A DNA stretch of 64,000 bases. It comes from Methylohalomonas lacus (GTDB lineage Bacteria > Pseudomonadota > Gammaproteobacteria > Methylohalomonadales > Methylohalomonadaceae). Below, piece by piece: positions 54,139-63,526 of this stretch. Both the position numbers and the translations under genes were made by a program. Below the pieces are notes generated by a model. That model saw only the letters and a list, made by a program, of their open reading frames with translations, made no database searches and had not been told where the DNA came from. Each line of letters begins with the position of its first letter. Position 1 is the first letter of the stretch. Where the stretch lies: positions 1 through 64,000 of the forward strand of contig NZ_JANUCT010000007.1 in assembly GCF_024808875.1 (NCBI RefSeq), given 5' to 3'.

Positions 54139-55098
54139 ATGCGGCTCAAGGTAACCGGCGGCAGAGCGACGTTGCGCGCCGCGTCTGCCGCCGGTTTACT
54201 GTTATTACTGGCGGCCTGTGCCACGCCGCAATACCGCGCTATTGAACAGCAACCCGGTGATTTGCCGCCCCGGGCCAGCGTCGATGATGTCCCCTTCATT
54301 GCCCAGGAGGTCCTTTATTGCGGTCCCGCGGCGCTCGCCATGACCCTGAACTGGGCCGGCGTCGACACGAGTCAGGCCGAAGTCGCCGACCAGGTCTATA
54401 CCCCGGGCCGCGACGGCACCCTGCCCAGCGATCTGCTATCCGGCGCCCGGCGCAACGGTGTACTGGCGGTAAAGGTCGCCTCGCTGCGGGACTTGCTGGC
54501 AGAGATTGAGGCCGGCCATCCGGTGCTGGTGTTCCAGAACCTGGGCCTGTCGTTCTGGCCGCAATGGCATTTCGCCGTGGCCACCGGCTACGACCTCGAG
54601 CAGGACACGCTGACACTGCACTCGGGCACTCAAGCCGATCACGTCACCGATCTGAACAGCTTCAGCCGCACCTGGCAGCGGGCCGACAACTGGGCCATCA
54701 CGGTCACGCCGCCCGACCGCTTGCCGCAACGCGCCGATGCAGCGGCCATACTCAGCGGCGCCGCCGGACTCGAGCGTGCCGGCCATTCGTCGGCCGCCCG
54801 CCAGGCCTACCAGGCGCTCAGCGAGCGCTGGCCGGAGAACGTCACCGCCTGGATGGGACTTGGTAATACCAGCTATCAGCTTGAACAGCATGATCGCGCC
54901 ATCGAAAGCTTTCGCGCCGCACTGGACATCAAACCGGAATACGCCCCGGCCTGGAATAACCTGGCCTACAGCCTGCTGCAGGTCGGTCAACATGAGGCCG
55001 CGGTAGCAGCGGCCCGGCGGGCGGTTGAATTTGCCGGCGACGAAGCTGAACGTTACCGGCAGACACTGGCAGAGATCGAAACCGGCACGGGCAATTAA
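54139..55098 (+). CDS. PA2778 family cysteine peptidase lipoprotein with TPRs
   Basis: 319 residues from ATG 54139, a lipoprotein (LLLLAAC near residue 26). A C39-like papain-fold peptidase domain shows the catalytic Cys in EVLYCGPAALAMTLNWAG and His in WHFAVATGY. Two or three TPR repeats fill the C-terminal third (AWMGLGNTSYQLEQHDRAI; AWNNLAYSLLQVGQHEAA). TATAAT lies only seven bases before the ATG (54127-54132), so a leaderless transcript is possible. It is paired with the preceding gene. Confidence 0.87.
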   Translation: MRLKVTGGRATLRAASAAGLLLLLAACATPQYRAIEQQPGDLPPRASVDDVPFIAQEVLYCGPAALAMTLNWAGVDTSQAEVADQVYTPGRDGTLPSDLLSGARRNGVLAVKVASLRDLLAEIEAGHPVLVFQNLGLSFWPQWHFAVATGYDLEQDTLTLHSGTQADHVTDLNSFSRTWQRADNWAITVTPPDRLPQRADAAAILSGAAGLERAGHSSAARQAYQALSERWPENVTAWMGLGNTSYQLEQHDRAIESFRAALDIKPEYAPAWNNLAYSLLQVGQHEAAVAAARRAVEFAGDEAERYRQTLAEIETGTGN

Positions 55099-55102
55099 TA
55101 AC

Positions 55103-55462
55103 TCAGGTCGGCCGCTTGCGTTCCTTCACATCGACCTGAATGCGGGCCAGCTTCTTGAAACTGTCGGCGGGCAGGGTAATGCGGCGGCGGGCATCCTGGC
55201 TGGCGCGCTGCTCCAGGATCACAACTTCCAGCGCCTCGTGCAGTACTTCCCCTTCCTCATCCACAAACTTGACCGTCAGCGTGCCGTCATAGGCGGCATC
55301 GCAGCTGTTATCGATATGGGCGGTCCATTCTGCCGTCGTCATGCCGTATTCGGTATTCAATTCCTCGACATTGTTCTCCGAGACATCGAGACAGGAGCTG
55401 GCGTCTTCCGCCTGCACCGCCGAGGCTGACCACAATAAGGCGAGGGTCAGTAACCAACGCAT
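55103..55462 (-). CDS. Small secreted protein of unknown function
   Basis: About 119 residues from ATG 55462, chosen because GGAAGAAG lies five bases before it. Signal peptide MRWLLTLALLWSASAVQA, then an acidic mature domain with two cysteines (SSCLDVSENN, DNSCDAAYDG) about 36 residues apart that may form a disulfide, and a basic C-terminus. Convergent with the PA2778 gene. Not recognised. Confidence 0.68.
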   Translation of the reverse strand: MRWLLTLALLWSASAVQAEDASSCLDVSENNVEELNTEYGMTTAEWTAHIDNSCDAAYDGTLTVKFVDEEGEVLHEALEVVILEQRASQDARRRITLPADSFKKLARIQVDVKERKRPT

Positions 55463-55698
55463 AAACTTCTTCCGGACGAATATTTGCATACAGTTTAACA
55501 AAGCCTCCAGGGCATTACGGTAGTACTGCGTAAAGGCAATCAATAAACATGCCATTTTTACAGACAAAATCAGCACTTAACGATCAGTACCTTAGCGCCG
55601 GAACTCGCCGGTGGCGGCGTCGTCATATGTGTAATTATGGCACATGTATCACTTTTTCAAGATTTAATGCTACCAACCTGACCTGACGGAAACCCGTT

Positions 55699-57192
55699 TT
55701 GCGACCACCTGCCCTGCTACAACGCTATACGCTGCGCACCGCGCTACTGTTATTCGTCCTCATCCCGTTCGTGCTGCTGATGGGGGTCGGCGGTTATTAC
55801 AGCCTGCAGCAACTGGAGCAGCAGGTCGAAAAACGCATGCAGGAAGACATCGAGCTGATTGCCCGTGCCATCCGCCTGCCGCTGAGTCATGCTCTCGAGC
55901 GCGGTCGCATTGGCGGCATCGAGCAGGCACTGGCCTCGGCGTTTCACATCGACCGCGTCTACGGCGTTTATGTTTATGACGAAAACGGCAAGCAGATCGC
56001 GGCCAGCGGCACGCGCGATGCGCAGGTACCGAGCGATCGCGCCGCCGAAATCGCTTCCACCGGCGGCCTGCAAAGCGAGTACGACGAGGCCGGCGGCCAG
56101 CAGATCTTCTCGTACTTCCTGCCGCTTACCGACAGCGGCGGCCGTATCAGCGGGCTGCTCCAGGTCACCCGTCGCGGCAGTGATTTCCAGACCTACGTCA
56201 ACGAAGTACGCATGGAGGTCCTCATGGGGCTGGGCATTACCGCCCTGGTGCTGACACTCATCGTGTTCTTCGGTCATTACGGTGCCATCGGTCGCTACCT
56301 GCGCAGCATGGAAAACAGCATGGCGCGTATTGGTGCCGGCGAAAGCGAATTACGCGTCCCCGAGGAAGGGCCGGCAGAACTCAGCACCCTGAGCCACGGT
56401 ATCAACAAGATGCTCGATCGCATTCATGCCTCGCAGCAGCAGATCGAGCAGCAGCGTGAACGCGAGCTCGAATTGCGCCTGCGCCTGCAGCAATCGGAAA
56501 AGCTGGCGGCCATCGGCCGGCTGGCCTCCGGCGTCGCTCACGAACTGGGCACGCCCCTGAGCACCATCGATGGCAATGCGCAGCGGCTACTGCGGCGCGA
56601 CGATCTGCATGAGCGCCAGCGCCAGGCCATCGAGCAAATGCGCGGCGAGGTACAGCGCATGGAAAAAATCATCCACCAGCTGATGGACTTCGGCCGGCGC
56701 AATCCGCTCCAGCAACGACCGGTACGGGCCGCCACACTGGTCCACTCGGTACGCGATCAGTGTCAGCGCGATATTGAATCCGGTGCCGTCGACATCGAGT
56801 TACTCGGCGACAACCCGGGTCCGCAGGTCGCCGTGGATTCAATGCGCATTGAACAGGCGCTTGGCAACCTGCTGCGCAACGCCATCCAGGCGGCGAGCAG
56901 CAGGGTCAGGGTGCAATGGACAAGTACCGATGAGACGGTTGTTTTCACCGTCGAGGATGACGGCCCGGGTATCGACAGTGAACACATGTCACGACTGTTC
57001 GAGCCGTTTTATACGACCAAGCCCGTGGGCGAGGGTACCGGCCTCGGTCTGGCCGTGGTGCATGCAGCAGTCAATGATCACAACGGTCGTATCGAAGTGG
57101 ACACCAGCCCCGATCTTGGCGGGGCACGCTTTTGCATCTATCTGAACGAATATATCGGCAGCGAGAATGCTGCGGAACACGAGGTGGTATGA
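55699..57192 (+). CDS. Membrane sensor histidine kinase
   Basis: 497 residues from TTG 55699. Helix 1 (about 13-33), a periplasmic sensor region of roughly 140 residues, helix 2 (about 173-193), HAMP linker, HisKA with phosphoacceptor His281 in SGVAHELGTPLST, and an ATPase domain with EQALGNLLRNAIQA, EDDGPGI and GTGLGLAVVH. Orthodox kinase for the next gene, three bases downstream. The signal is unknown. Confidence 0.92.
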   Translation: MRPPALLQRYTLRTALLLFVLIPFVLLMGVGGYYSLQQLEQQVEKRMQEDIELIARAIRLPLSHALERGRIGGIEQALASAFHIDRVYGVYVYDENGKQIAASGTRDAQVPSDRAAEIASTGGLQSEYDEAGGQQIFSYFLPLTDSGGRISGLLQVTRRGSDFQTYVNEVRMEVLMGLGITALVLTLIVFFGHYGAIGRYLRSMENSMARIGAGESELRVPEEGPAELSTLSHGINKMLDRIHASQQQIEQQRERELELRLRLQQSEKLAAIGRLASGVAHELGTPLSTIDGNAQRLLRRDDLHERQRQAIEQMRGEVQRMEKIIHQLMDFGRRNPLQQRPVRAATLVHSVRDQCQRDIESGAVDIELLGDNPGPQVAVDSMRIEQALGNLLRNAIQAASSRVRVQWTSTDETVVFTVEDDGPGIDSEHMSRLFEPFYTTKPVGEGTGLGLAVVHAAVNDHNGRIEVDTSPDLGGARFCIYLNEYIGSENAAEHEVV

Positions 57193-57195
57193 GTC

Positions 57196-58617
57196 ATGTC
57201 AGACGACGGCGATAAACAGACCGCGAACATACTAATCGTCGAGGACGACGAAGCCTTGCGGAGCCTGCTTGAAGAGGAACTCGGCGACGCCGGCTACCAG
57301 GTTAGCAGCGTCATGGATGCCGAAAGCGCCTGGTCACATCTGCAGCAACACCCGGTCACGCTGGTCTTGAGTGACTTGCGACTGCCCGGCGCGGATGGCA
57401 TCGAACTGCTGCTCAAGAGCAAGCAGCTGGCCTCACCGCCCGGCTTCATCATCATCACCGCCTTTGGCACTGTCGAGCAGGCCGTCGATGCATTGAAACA
57501 GGGGGCAGACGACTTTCTTACCAAGCCGTTGAAACTCGATCATCTGCGCCTCAGTGCCGAGCGTGTGATCCAGACCAAGCGCCTGCAGGATGAAGTCCGC
57601 CACTACCGCAAGTTATTGGCCGAGGAAGGCTTTCACGGCATGGTCGGGCGCAGCGAACCGATACACAAACTGGTCGACAATATCCGCCAGATCGCCCGTG
57701 CGGCCGGACCGGTCCTGATCATCGGCGAAAGCGGTACCGGCAAGGAGCTGGTTGCGCAGGCGGTACACAAGGAAAGCGAGCGTGCCGACAAACCCTTTGT
57801 CGCCGTCAACTGTGCCGGTATACCGCCGGAACTGCTGGAAAGCGAATTGTTCGGCCACGTCGCCGGGGCCTTCACCGGCGCGCAAAAGGCCCGCAAGGGC
57901 CTGTTCGCCGAGGCCGACGGCGGCACCCTGCTGCTCGACGAAATCGGCGAGATGCCCCTGGAGATGCAGTCGAAACTGCTGCGTATCCTGCAGGACGGTC
58001 AGATACGGCCGGTCGGCGCGAACCGCGAGGTCGCCGTTGACGTGCGCATCATTGCGGCAACCAACCGCTCGCTGGAACAGGAAGTCAGTGAAAAGCGCTT
58101 TCGCGAGGACCTCTATTACCGCCTCGAAACCTTTACGCTCAAGGTGCCCGCACTGCGCGATCGCGGCGACGATATCGAACTGCTGACCGCGCACTTCATT
58201 AACCGCTTCAACGCGCACCTGCGCAAACAGATACACGGCATTCGCCCGGCGGCACTCGAGCGCCTGAAAGGCTACAGCTTTCCCGGCAACGTGCGCGAAC
58301 TTTCAAACGCCATCGAACGTGCGGTCACCTTCTGTCAGAAAGAGGAAATCGATGTCGACGATCTGCCGGAACGTCTGCGTGCCAGCCAGGCCGGCCAGGC
58401 CCGCAACCAGTCACTGGAGGATAATGTCGGCGACGGCGGCCACCAGCTGCTGAAGGGTAACGAGTTGCCGACGCTGGAAGAACTGGAACAGCGCTACATC
58501 CAGTATGTGCTGGATCAGCTCGACGGCAACAAGCGCCGGGCAGCGGAATTGCTCGGTATCGGCCGGCGCACGCTATACCGGCGGCTGGAAAACGAGTCTG
58601 TGCCGGAATACGACTGA
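57196..58617 (+). CDS. Sigma-54 dependent response regulator (NtrC family)
   Basis: 473 residues. Receiver domain with phosphoacceptor Asp60 (LVLSDLRLPG), AAA+ domain with Walker A GESGTGKE at 177-184, the sigma-54 contact loop GAFTGA at 224-229 and Walker B LLLDEIGEMP, and a Fis-type HTH at the C-terminus (NKRRAAELLGIGRRTLYRRL). It would activate -24/-12 promoters; one such promoter lies 116 bases after its stop codon, and another precedes pqqA. Confidence 0.95.
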   Translation: MSDDGDKQTANILIVEDDEALRSLLEEELGDAGYQVSSVMDAESAWSHLQQHPVTLVLSDLRLPGADGIELLLKSKQLASPPGFIIITAFGTVEQAVDALKQGADDFLTKPLKLDHLRLSAERVIQTKRLQDEVRHYRKLLAEEGFHGMVGRSEPIHKLVDNIRQIARAAGPVLIIGESGTGKELVAQAVHKESERADKPFVAVNCAGIPPELLESELFGHVAGAFTGAQKARKGLFAEADGGTLLLDEIGEMPLEMQSKLLRILQDGQIRPVGANREVAVDVRIIAATNRSLEQEVSEKRFREDLYYRLETFTLKVPALRDRGDDIELLTAHFINRFNAHLRKQIHGIRPAALERLKGYSFPGNVRELSNAIERAVTFCQKEEIDVDDLPERLRASQAGQARNQSLEDNVGDGGHQLLKGNELPTLEELEQRYIQYVLDQLDGNKRRAAELLGIGRRTLYRRLENESVPEYD

Positions 58618-58631
58618 TGGCGTGCCCGGGC

Positions 58632-58641
58632 GCACATGTGC
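58632..58641. promoter_or_regulatory. Candidate upstream activator site
   Basis: Perfect palindrome GCACATGTGC, about 95 bases upstream of the sigma-54 promoter at 58732-58747, a typical enhancer distance. A similar GGCACATGT occurs at about 55638-55646 before the kinase gene. Inferred only. Confidence 0.3.
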
Positions 58642-58731
58642 CTGTATGACACAGCCATGGATGCTTCGTGACCCGCCATGATTTATTGATATTAATATTG
58701 TTTTCAATAGCTTATAAATATATCTGGCTGT

Positions 58732-58747
58732 TGGCATAGTGGTTGCT
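58732..58747 (+). promoter_or_regulatory. Sigma-54 (-24/-12) promoter for DUF4168 gene
   Basis: TGGCATAGTGGTTGCT matches TGGCACG-N4-TTGCW, with GG at 58733-58734 and GC at 58745-58746 exactly ten bases apart. It lies about 47 bases before the DUF4168 start and downstream of the sigma-54 activator gene. Confidence 0.72.
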
Positions 58748-58793
58748 TCTATTTAAGCGAACATCTCAATGACGCCAACAAGAGGAGCAAGTC

Positions 58794-59255
58794 ATGAAAG
58801 ATATGATGCTGAACTACTACAAACATCTGGCCCTGCCGGCTTGCCTGGCACTGGTTTTCGGTATGCCGCTTAGCGCCCAGGCGCAGGGTGCCGGTGCCCA
58901 GCCGTCCGATCAGGGCCCGCCGACGGAAGGCGCCCCGGCCGAGAACGCCCCCGCCGAGGGTGGCGCAGGTCAGCCCGGTGGCGGCGTCGACCTGGATGAT
59001 CAGACCAAGGAAAAATTCGTCGGTGCCTATGTTGAAATCAAGGATGTTCAGCAGAAGTACACCAAGAAGCTGGAAGACGTGAGCAACGAGGACAAGGCTC
59101 GCGAACTGCAGAAGGAAGCGCAGGCCGAAATGGTCGAGATCGTGGAAAGCAATGACATGAGCGTGAACGAGTACAACGAAGTTGTTGGCGCCATCAGCAG
59201 CGATCCGGAACTGCGTATGGAAATCGAGGAAATGGCCCAGGCTCGCAGCAACTGA
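58794..59255 (+). CDS. Secreted DUF4168 protein
   Basis: 153 residues, strong Shine-Dalgarno AGAGGAG. Signal peptide to about residue 30 (..PLSAQAQ), a low-complexity Gly/Ala/Pro linker (31-65), then a DUF4168-like helical domain: QTKEKFVGAYVEIKDVQQKY, ARELQKEAQAEMVEIVE and MSVNEYNEVVGAISSDPELR. Function unknown in this family. Controlled by its own sigma-54 promoter and followed by a terminator. Confidence 0.85.
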   Translation: MKDMMLNYYKHLALPACLALVFGMPLSAQAQGAGAQPSDQGPPTEGAPAENAPAEGGAGQPGGGVDLDDQTKEKFVGAYVEIKDVQQKYTKKLEDVSNEDKARELQKEAQAEMVEIVESNDMSVNEYNEVVGAISSDPELRMEIEEMAQARSN

Positions 59256-59659
59256 GTCTGAGCCGGCTATGCACTTAGCAGTATTGAGGTACTCCTAGTA
59301 AATAGAGTCTATCTCTCCCACGGGACACACCCCCATGTCCCGTACAGCCCCCTTGGCCCCGTCCACCCCGCGGGGCCTTTTTTTTATCCGAATATCGGCC
59401 CGATGGGCCCGGTCATGGGCCATCAGGCCGATGCTGTAGAGCACAAACCGCCAGGTCAGGCTCTACCATATCCTGAACGCACGTAGCCAGGTGACTTCCA
59501 AGTTAATCCCTCTTTATCACCTTATATGACCTGCAGCCGCACTCCCGCCTGACCATTGCTTATTCTCCGGCCATCGCCCGGGCCAGGACTTCATCTCGGC
59601 CGGCTGTCGTGAAATACTTGGCCGACAACAATAAACAAAATGCCGCGGGAGTGGACGTA
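59256..59659. other. Intergenic region between DUF4168 and DUF485 genes
   Basis: No gene is recognised in these 404 bases. It holds the terminator at 59355-59386; the remainder shows a frame extending the DUF485 gene upstream to 59609, judged not to be translated. Confidence 0.5.
59355..59386 (+). terminator. Rho-independent terminator after DUF4168 gene
   Basis: GGCCCCG (59355-59361) pairs with CGGGGCC (59371-59377), followed by nine T residues. Confidence 0.88.
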
Positions 59660-59995
59660 ATGCAGGATCTTTACCGTGCCATCCACAATCATCCGGAATT
59701 CAAGCGCCTCGAGGCCGAACGCGCCAGGCTCGGCTGGTCGCTGACCGGTGTCGTGCTGGCCATTTACTTCAGTTTCATTCTGGTCATCGCTTTCGCGCCC
59801 GAACTGTTTGCGCAACCGATTCATGCTGGCAGCGTCATCAGCTGGGGCATCCCGCTGGGCATCCTGGTCATCCTGATCAGCTTTCTGCTGACCGGTTACT
59901 ATGTCTATCGCGCCAATACCCGGTTCGATCCGGCACGCGAGGCACTGATACGGGACATCCGCGCGAGCAATCCCGATTTCCGGGAGCCGTCATGA
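59660..59995 (+). CDS. DUF485 membrane protein (YjcH-like)
   Basis: 111 residues from ATG 59660, the start that matches the family N-terminus ([17 protein letters not shown]). Two helices (about 26-48 and 60-82), with [15 protein letters not shown] and [24 protein letters not shown], the latter split as [17 protein letters not shown] and [10 protein letters not shown]. YjcH is always encoded with acetate permease ActP and probably assists it. It overlaps actP by four bases. Confidence 0.9.
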   Translation: MQDLYRAIHNHPEFKRLEAERARLGWSLTGVVLAIYFSFILVIAFAPELFAQPIHAGSVISWGIPLGILVILISFLLTGYYVYRANTRFDPAREALIRDIRASNPDFREPS

Positions 59996-61644
59996 TACGC
60001 GCGTCCCATCTGCTCTTGCCCCTGCTGTTACTGGTGCCGGCGGGTAGCGGCCTGGCCGCCGAACTGGAAGGTGCGCGGCCGGTTAACTATACCGCCATCG
60101 CCATGTTTGCACTGTTCGTGTTCGCTACCCTGGGTATCACCTGGTGGGCAGCCCGGCGCACGCGCACGACCAAGGATTTTTATGCCGCCGGCGGCAGCAT
60201 TACCGGGCTGCAGAACGGCCTGGCGATATCCGGCGATTTCATGTCGGCGGCGTCGTTTCTCGGTATTTCCGGGCTGGTTTTTGCCAGCGGCTTCGACGGC
60301 CTGATCTACTCGATCGGCTTCCTCGTTGGCTGGCCGATCATTCTGTTTCTGCTGGCCGAACGCCTGCGTAACCTGGGCAAATACACGTTCGCCGACGCTG
60401 TCTCATATCGGCTGCAGGCACTGCCGATCCGCAGTCTCGCCGCCTGCGGTACGCTCGCCGTCGTCCTGTTGTATCTGATCGCGCAAATGGTCGGTGCCGG
60501 CCAGCTTATCCAGGTGTTGTTCGGCCTGCCGTATCCGGTCGCCGTGATCCTGGTTGGCCTGCTCATGATCCTGTACGTGACTTTCGGCGGCATGATCGCC
60601 ACCACCTGGGTCCAGCTCATCAAGGCCGTATTGCTGCTCTCCGGAGCAACCTTCATGGCCTTCATGGTTCTTCTACACTATGGCTTCTCACCCGAGGCGT
60701 TGTTTGCCGACGCGGTACGCGTGCATGACAGTGGCCGCGACATCATGGCACCGGGCGGTCTTGTTTCGGATCCAATTTCGGCCATCTCACTGGGACTGGC
60801 ACTGATGTTTGGTACCGCCGGCCTGCCGCATATCCTCATGCGCTTCTTTACCGTCGGCGACGCCCGCGAGGCACGCCGTTCGGTGTTCTTCGCCACCGGC
60901 TTTATCGGCTATTTCTACATCCTGACCTTCATCATTGGCTTTGGCGCCATCGTTCTGGTTGGCACCAACCCGGAATTCCGCGACGCCGCAGGTGATCTGC
61001 TGGGTGGCAACAACATGGCCGCCGTGCACCTGGGCGAGGCGGTCGGTGGCGACATTTTCCTCGGTTTCATCTCGGCTGTTGCCTTCGCCACAATTCTGGC
61101 CGTGGTTTCCGGCCTGACCCTGTCGGGGGCCTCGGCGCTGTCACACGATCTTTATGCCAGTGTCTTCCGGCATGGTCGCGTCAGTGAACGTGACGAGGTG
61201 CGGGTCTCGCGCATCGCAACCATTATTCTAGGCATACTTGCCATCGGTTTGGGTATCGTCTTCCAGGAACAGAACGTCGCCTACATGGTTGGGCTGGCAT
61301 TCGCCATCGCCGCCAGCGTCAACTTCCCGATCCTGTTTCTGTCGATGTACTGGCGCCGCCTGTCGACACGGGGTGCCGCTGTCGGCGGCTTTATCGGTCT
61401 GGCCACAGCGGTGCTGTGCATGTTGCTCGGACCAACCATCTGGGTAGATATCCTTGGCAATGACGAGGCCATATTCCCCTACAAGCACCCGGCCCTGTTT
61501 TCCATGAGTGCCGCATTCATCAGCATTGCCCTGTTTTCGCTACTCGATCGCAGCCGCCGTGCGCAGGACGAACAGCAGGCCTTTGACTGGCAATATGTGC
61601 GCTCGCAGACCGGTATTGGCGCTGAAGGGGCCAGCAAGCATTAA
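59992..61644 (+). CDS. actP: Cation/acetate symporter ActP
   Basis: 550 residues (E. coli 549). A signal-like first segment [20 protein letters not shown], then about thirteen helices of the sodium:solute symporter family: [36 protein letters not shown] and [16 protein letters not shown]. It takes up acetate and related short monocarboxylates. Convergent with tag; stops directly abut. Confidence 0.93.
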   Translation: MIRASHLLLPLLLLVPAGSGLAAELEGARPVNYTAIAMFALFVFATLGITWWAARRTRTTKDFYAAGGSITGLQNGLAISGDFMSAASFLGISGLVFASGFDGLIYSIGFLVGWPIILFLLAERLRNLGKYTFADAVSYRLQALPIRSLAACGTLAVVLLYLIAQMVGAGQLIQVLFGLPYPVAVILVGLLMILYVTFGGMIATTWVQLIKAVLLLSGATFMAFMVLLHYGFSPEALFADAVRVHDSGRDIMAPGGLVSDPISAISLGLALMFGTAGLPHILMRFFTVGDAREARRSVFFATGFIGYFYILTFIIGFGAIVLVGTNPEFRDAAGDLLGGNNMAAVHLGEAVGGDIFLGFISAVAFATILAVVSGLTLSGASALSHDLYASVFRHGRVSERDEVRVSRIATIILGILAIGLGIVFQEQNVAYMVGLAFAIAASVNFPILFLSMYWRRLSTRGAAVGGFIGLATAVLCMLLGPTIWVDILGNDEAIFPYKHPALFSMSAAFISIALFSLLDRSRRAQDEQQAFDWQYVRSQTGIGAEGASKH

Positions 61645-62229
61645 TCAGTTATCAGGATCGAGCTGGCTGTAGCGGAAACAGCTGGTCAGATGATCGTTCA
61701 CCATCCCGACCGCCTGCATGAAGGCGTAGCAGATGGTTGAGCCGACGAAACGAAATCCCTGCTGTTTCAAATCACGGCTCATCTGGTCGGATACAGCGGT
61801 CTTCGCCGGCACCTGACGCAGATATTTGCAGCGGTTTCGAATCGGTCGGCCGTCGACAAAGCGCCACAGGTACCTATCAAGACTGTCGTGAGTCTCGATA
61901 ATCCGTAACGCGGCACGAGCGTTATCTATAGTTGACTCGATCTTCAAACGATTACGCACGATGCCGGTATCCGCCATCAGTCGCTGCACGCTTCTGCTGT
62001 TGTAGCGCGCTATTGTTTCCATATCGAACTGATAAAATGCCCGGCGATACGCCGGACGCTTCCTGAGAATGGTCAGCCAGCTCAAACCTGCTTGCGCCCC
62101 TTCCAGTATCAAGATTTCGAACAACCGTCGATCATTATGTACCGGCACACCCCATTCATGATCGTGATAAGCCACATAGTCAGCATCCTGACCACACCAG
62201 GGGCAACGCTTGACCGCGGCTGGAACCAT
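61645..62229 (-). CDS. tag: DNA-3-methyladenine glycosylase I
   Basis: 194 residues. The zinc site is formed by Cys and His residues at both ends (RCPWCGQDADYVAYHDHEWGVP at the start, with CYAFMQAVGMVNDH near the end). GLSWLTILRKRPAYRRAF is the catalytic HhH-like region. It removes 3-methyladenine from alkylated DNA. Its stop abuts that of actP. Confidence 0.95.
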   Translation of the reverse strand: MVPAAVKRCPWCGQDADYVAYHDHEWGVPVHNDRRLFEILILEGAQAGLSWLTILRKRPAYRRAFYQFDMETIARYNSRSVQRLMADTGIVRNRLKIESTIDNARAALRIIETHDSLDRYLWRFVDGRPIRNRCKYLRQVPAKTAVSDQMSRDLKQQGFRFVGSTICYAFMQAVGMVNDHLTSCFRYSQLDPDN

Positions 62230-62231
62230 CT

Positions 62232-62636
62232 CTAGCTGCGCTGCTTGAGCAAGTCACGTATTTCCTTGAGCAATACTTCCTGAGGCGGCGGCACGGCTGC
62301 AGCTTCAGTGACCTGCTCTTCCTTGCGCTTGAGTTCATTCATGAATTTGATGGCGATGAATATTGCTGCGGCCACTATCATAAAATCAATGCAAGTCTGA
62401 ATGAAGGCACCATACTTGATTGCCACGGCCGGGATATCACCGCTGGCGGCCTTCAAGATGATGGCCAGATCACCAAAATCCACACCACCTATCAGAATGC
62501 CAATCGGCGGCATGACCAGGTCATTCACAAAGGATGAAACAACCTTGCCGAAAGCAGCGCCAATGATAATACCCACAGCCATATCAATAACATTACCCCG
62601 TACCGCAAATGCCTTGAACTCCGTCAATAAGGACAT
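62232..62636 (-). CDS. mscL: Large-conductance mechanosensitive channel
   Basis: 134 residues (E. coli 136). N-terminal [21 protein letters not shown], pore helix with [22 protein letters not shown] shown as [15 protein letters not shown], second helix near 75-98, and the C-terminal amphipathic LLKEIRDLL. Opens under high membrane tension to release solutes during hypo-osmotic shock. Three bases upstream of tag, so probably cotranscribed. Confidence 0.96.
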   Translation of the reverse strand: MSLLTEFKAFAVRGNVIDMAVGIIIGAAFGKVVSSFVNDLVMPPIGILIGGVDFGDLAIILKAASGDIPAVAIKYGAFIQTCIDFMIVAAAIFIAIKFMNELKRKEEQVTEAAAVPPPQEVLLKEIRDLLKQRS

Positions 62637-62684
62637 GAGACTCTCCTCTTGCTACCCGATAGTACCCCGGTGGTTTAAAACACT

Positions 62685-63413
62685 TTAATCACTCAGATAG
62701 TAATCAACTGTTGAAACAACGCGCACGGTCTTGTCAATCTGGCTGGATTCATCAATGCCCGGCGCGCGATCGCGGGGCTGAATCACAAACACGCCCTGAT
62801 TCGCTCTGCGAATGCCGCCGAGCCGGCTGCCGGAGCCCTCGGCAAACTGTTCTGCCGCAGTACGCGCATTGGCTGTCGCTTCAGCTATCATGTCCGGCTT
62901 AAGATCACTCAGTTGTGTAAACAGATAGGTAGGCCCACCCTGCATGGCACCTTCATAGCTCAGTATCACGCCTGATTCGACCAGATCACTCACATTCTGG
63001 CTGGCCGCTGCAATCAGCGCGGGTTTATTAGTGCGTACCATCAGTGTCTGCGCAATAATGAACCGGTTTTGATAATCACCACTACGCCAGGCATTGGCCG
63101 TCACATCGGTCACCTCGAGGCGGTCCAGTTGAATTGATTCCTTTGGAACACCTTGCAGCGTTAGGAATGCTATTACCGTTTCACGACTTTTATTGATCGT
63201 CGCCTGGGCCTGAGCCAGATCGTTATCAGCGGCCACGTAACGCAACGGCCACAAGCCTACATCTGCCTGCACATCGCGCTCGGCAATACCCTTGACGGTC
63301 ACATATCGGTCGGTGGCCCGTCCCTCCTTGAAACCATTACCGATGAACCAGCCGGCGAGCGCTATGGCCAGTGCCAGCAAACCTGTCATGAGTATATAAT
63401 CGCGCTGCATCAA
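62685..63413 (-). CDS. SIMPL domain (DUF541) protein
   Basis: 242 residues. One N-terminal helix (about 8-27) as membrane anchor or signal, then a SIMPL/OSP domain: RYVTVKGIAERDVQADVGLWPL shown as YVTVKGIAERDVQADV, QLDRLEVTDVTAN, and a C-terminal ARTAAEQFAEGSGSRLGGI segment. The family is periplasmic and its function is mostly unknown, with a proposed role in oxidative or stress responses. Confidence 0.88.
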   Translation of the reverse strand: MMQRDYILMTGLLALAIALAGWFIGNGFKEGRATDRYVTVKGIAERDVQADVGLWPLRYVAADNDLAQAQATINKSRETVIAFLTLQGVPKESIQLDRLEVTDVTANAWRSGDYQNRFIIAQTLMVRTNKPALIAAASQNVSDLVESGVILSYEGAMQGGPTYLFTQLSDLKPDMIAEATANARTAAEQFAEGSGSRLGGIRRANQGVFVIQPRDRAPGIDESSQIDKTVRVVSTVDYYLSD

Positions 63414-63526
63414 TCATCTCCTGACAATACTTGAGGCAAAGAGTAAGCTAAATGGTTAATAATCGGAAGAGTCCATGTTCATGACAACTGCCGACTCATG
63501 ACAGTATAGACGGCTTGTAAAAAACG

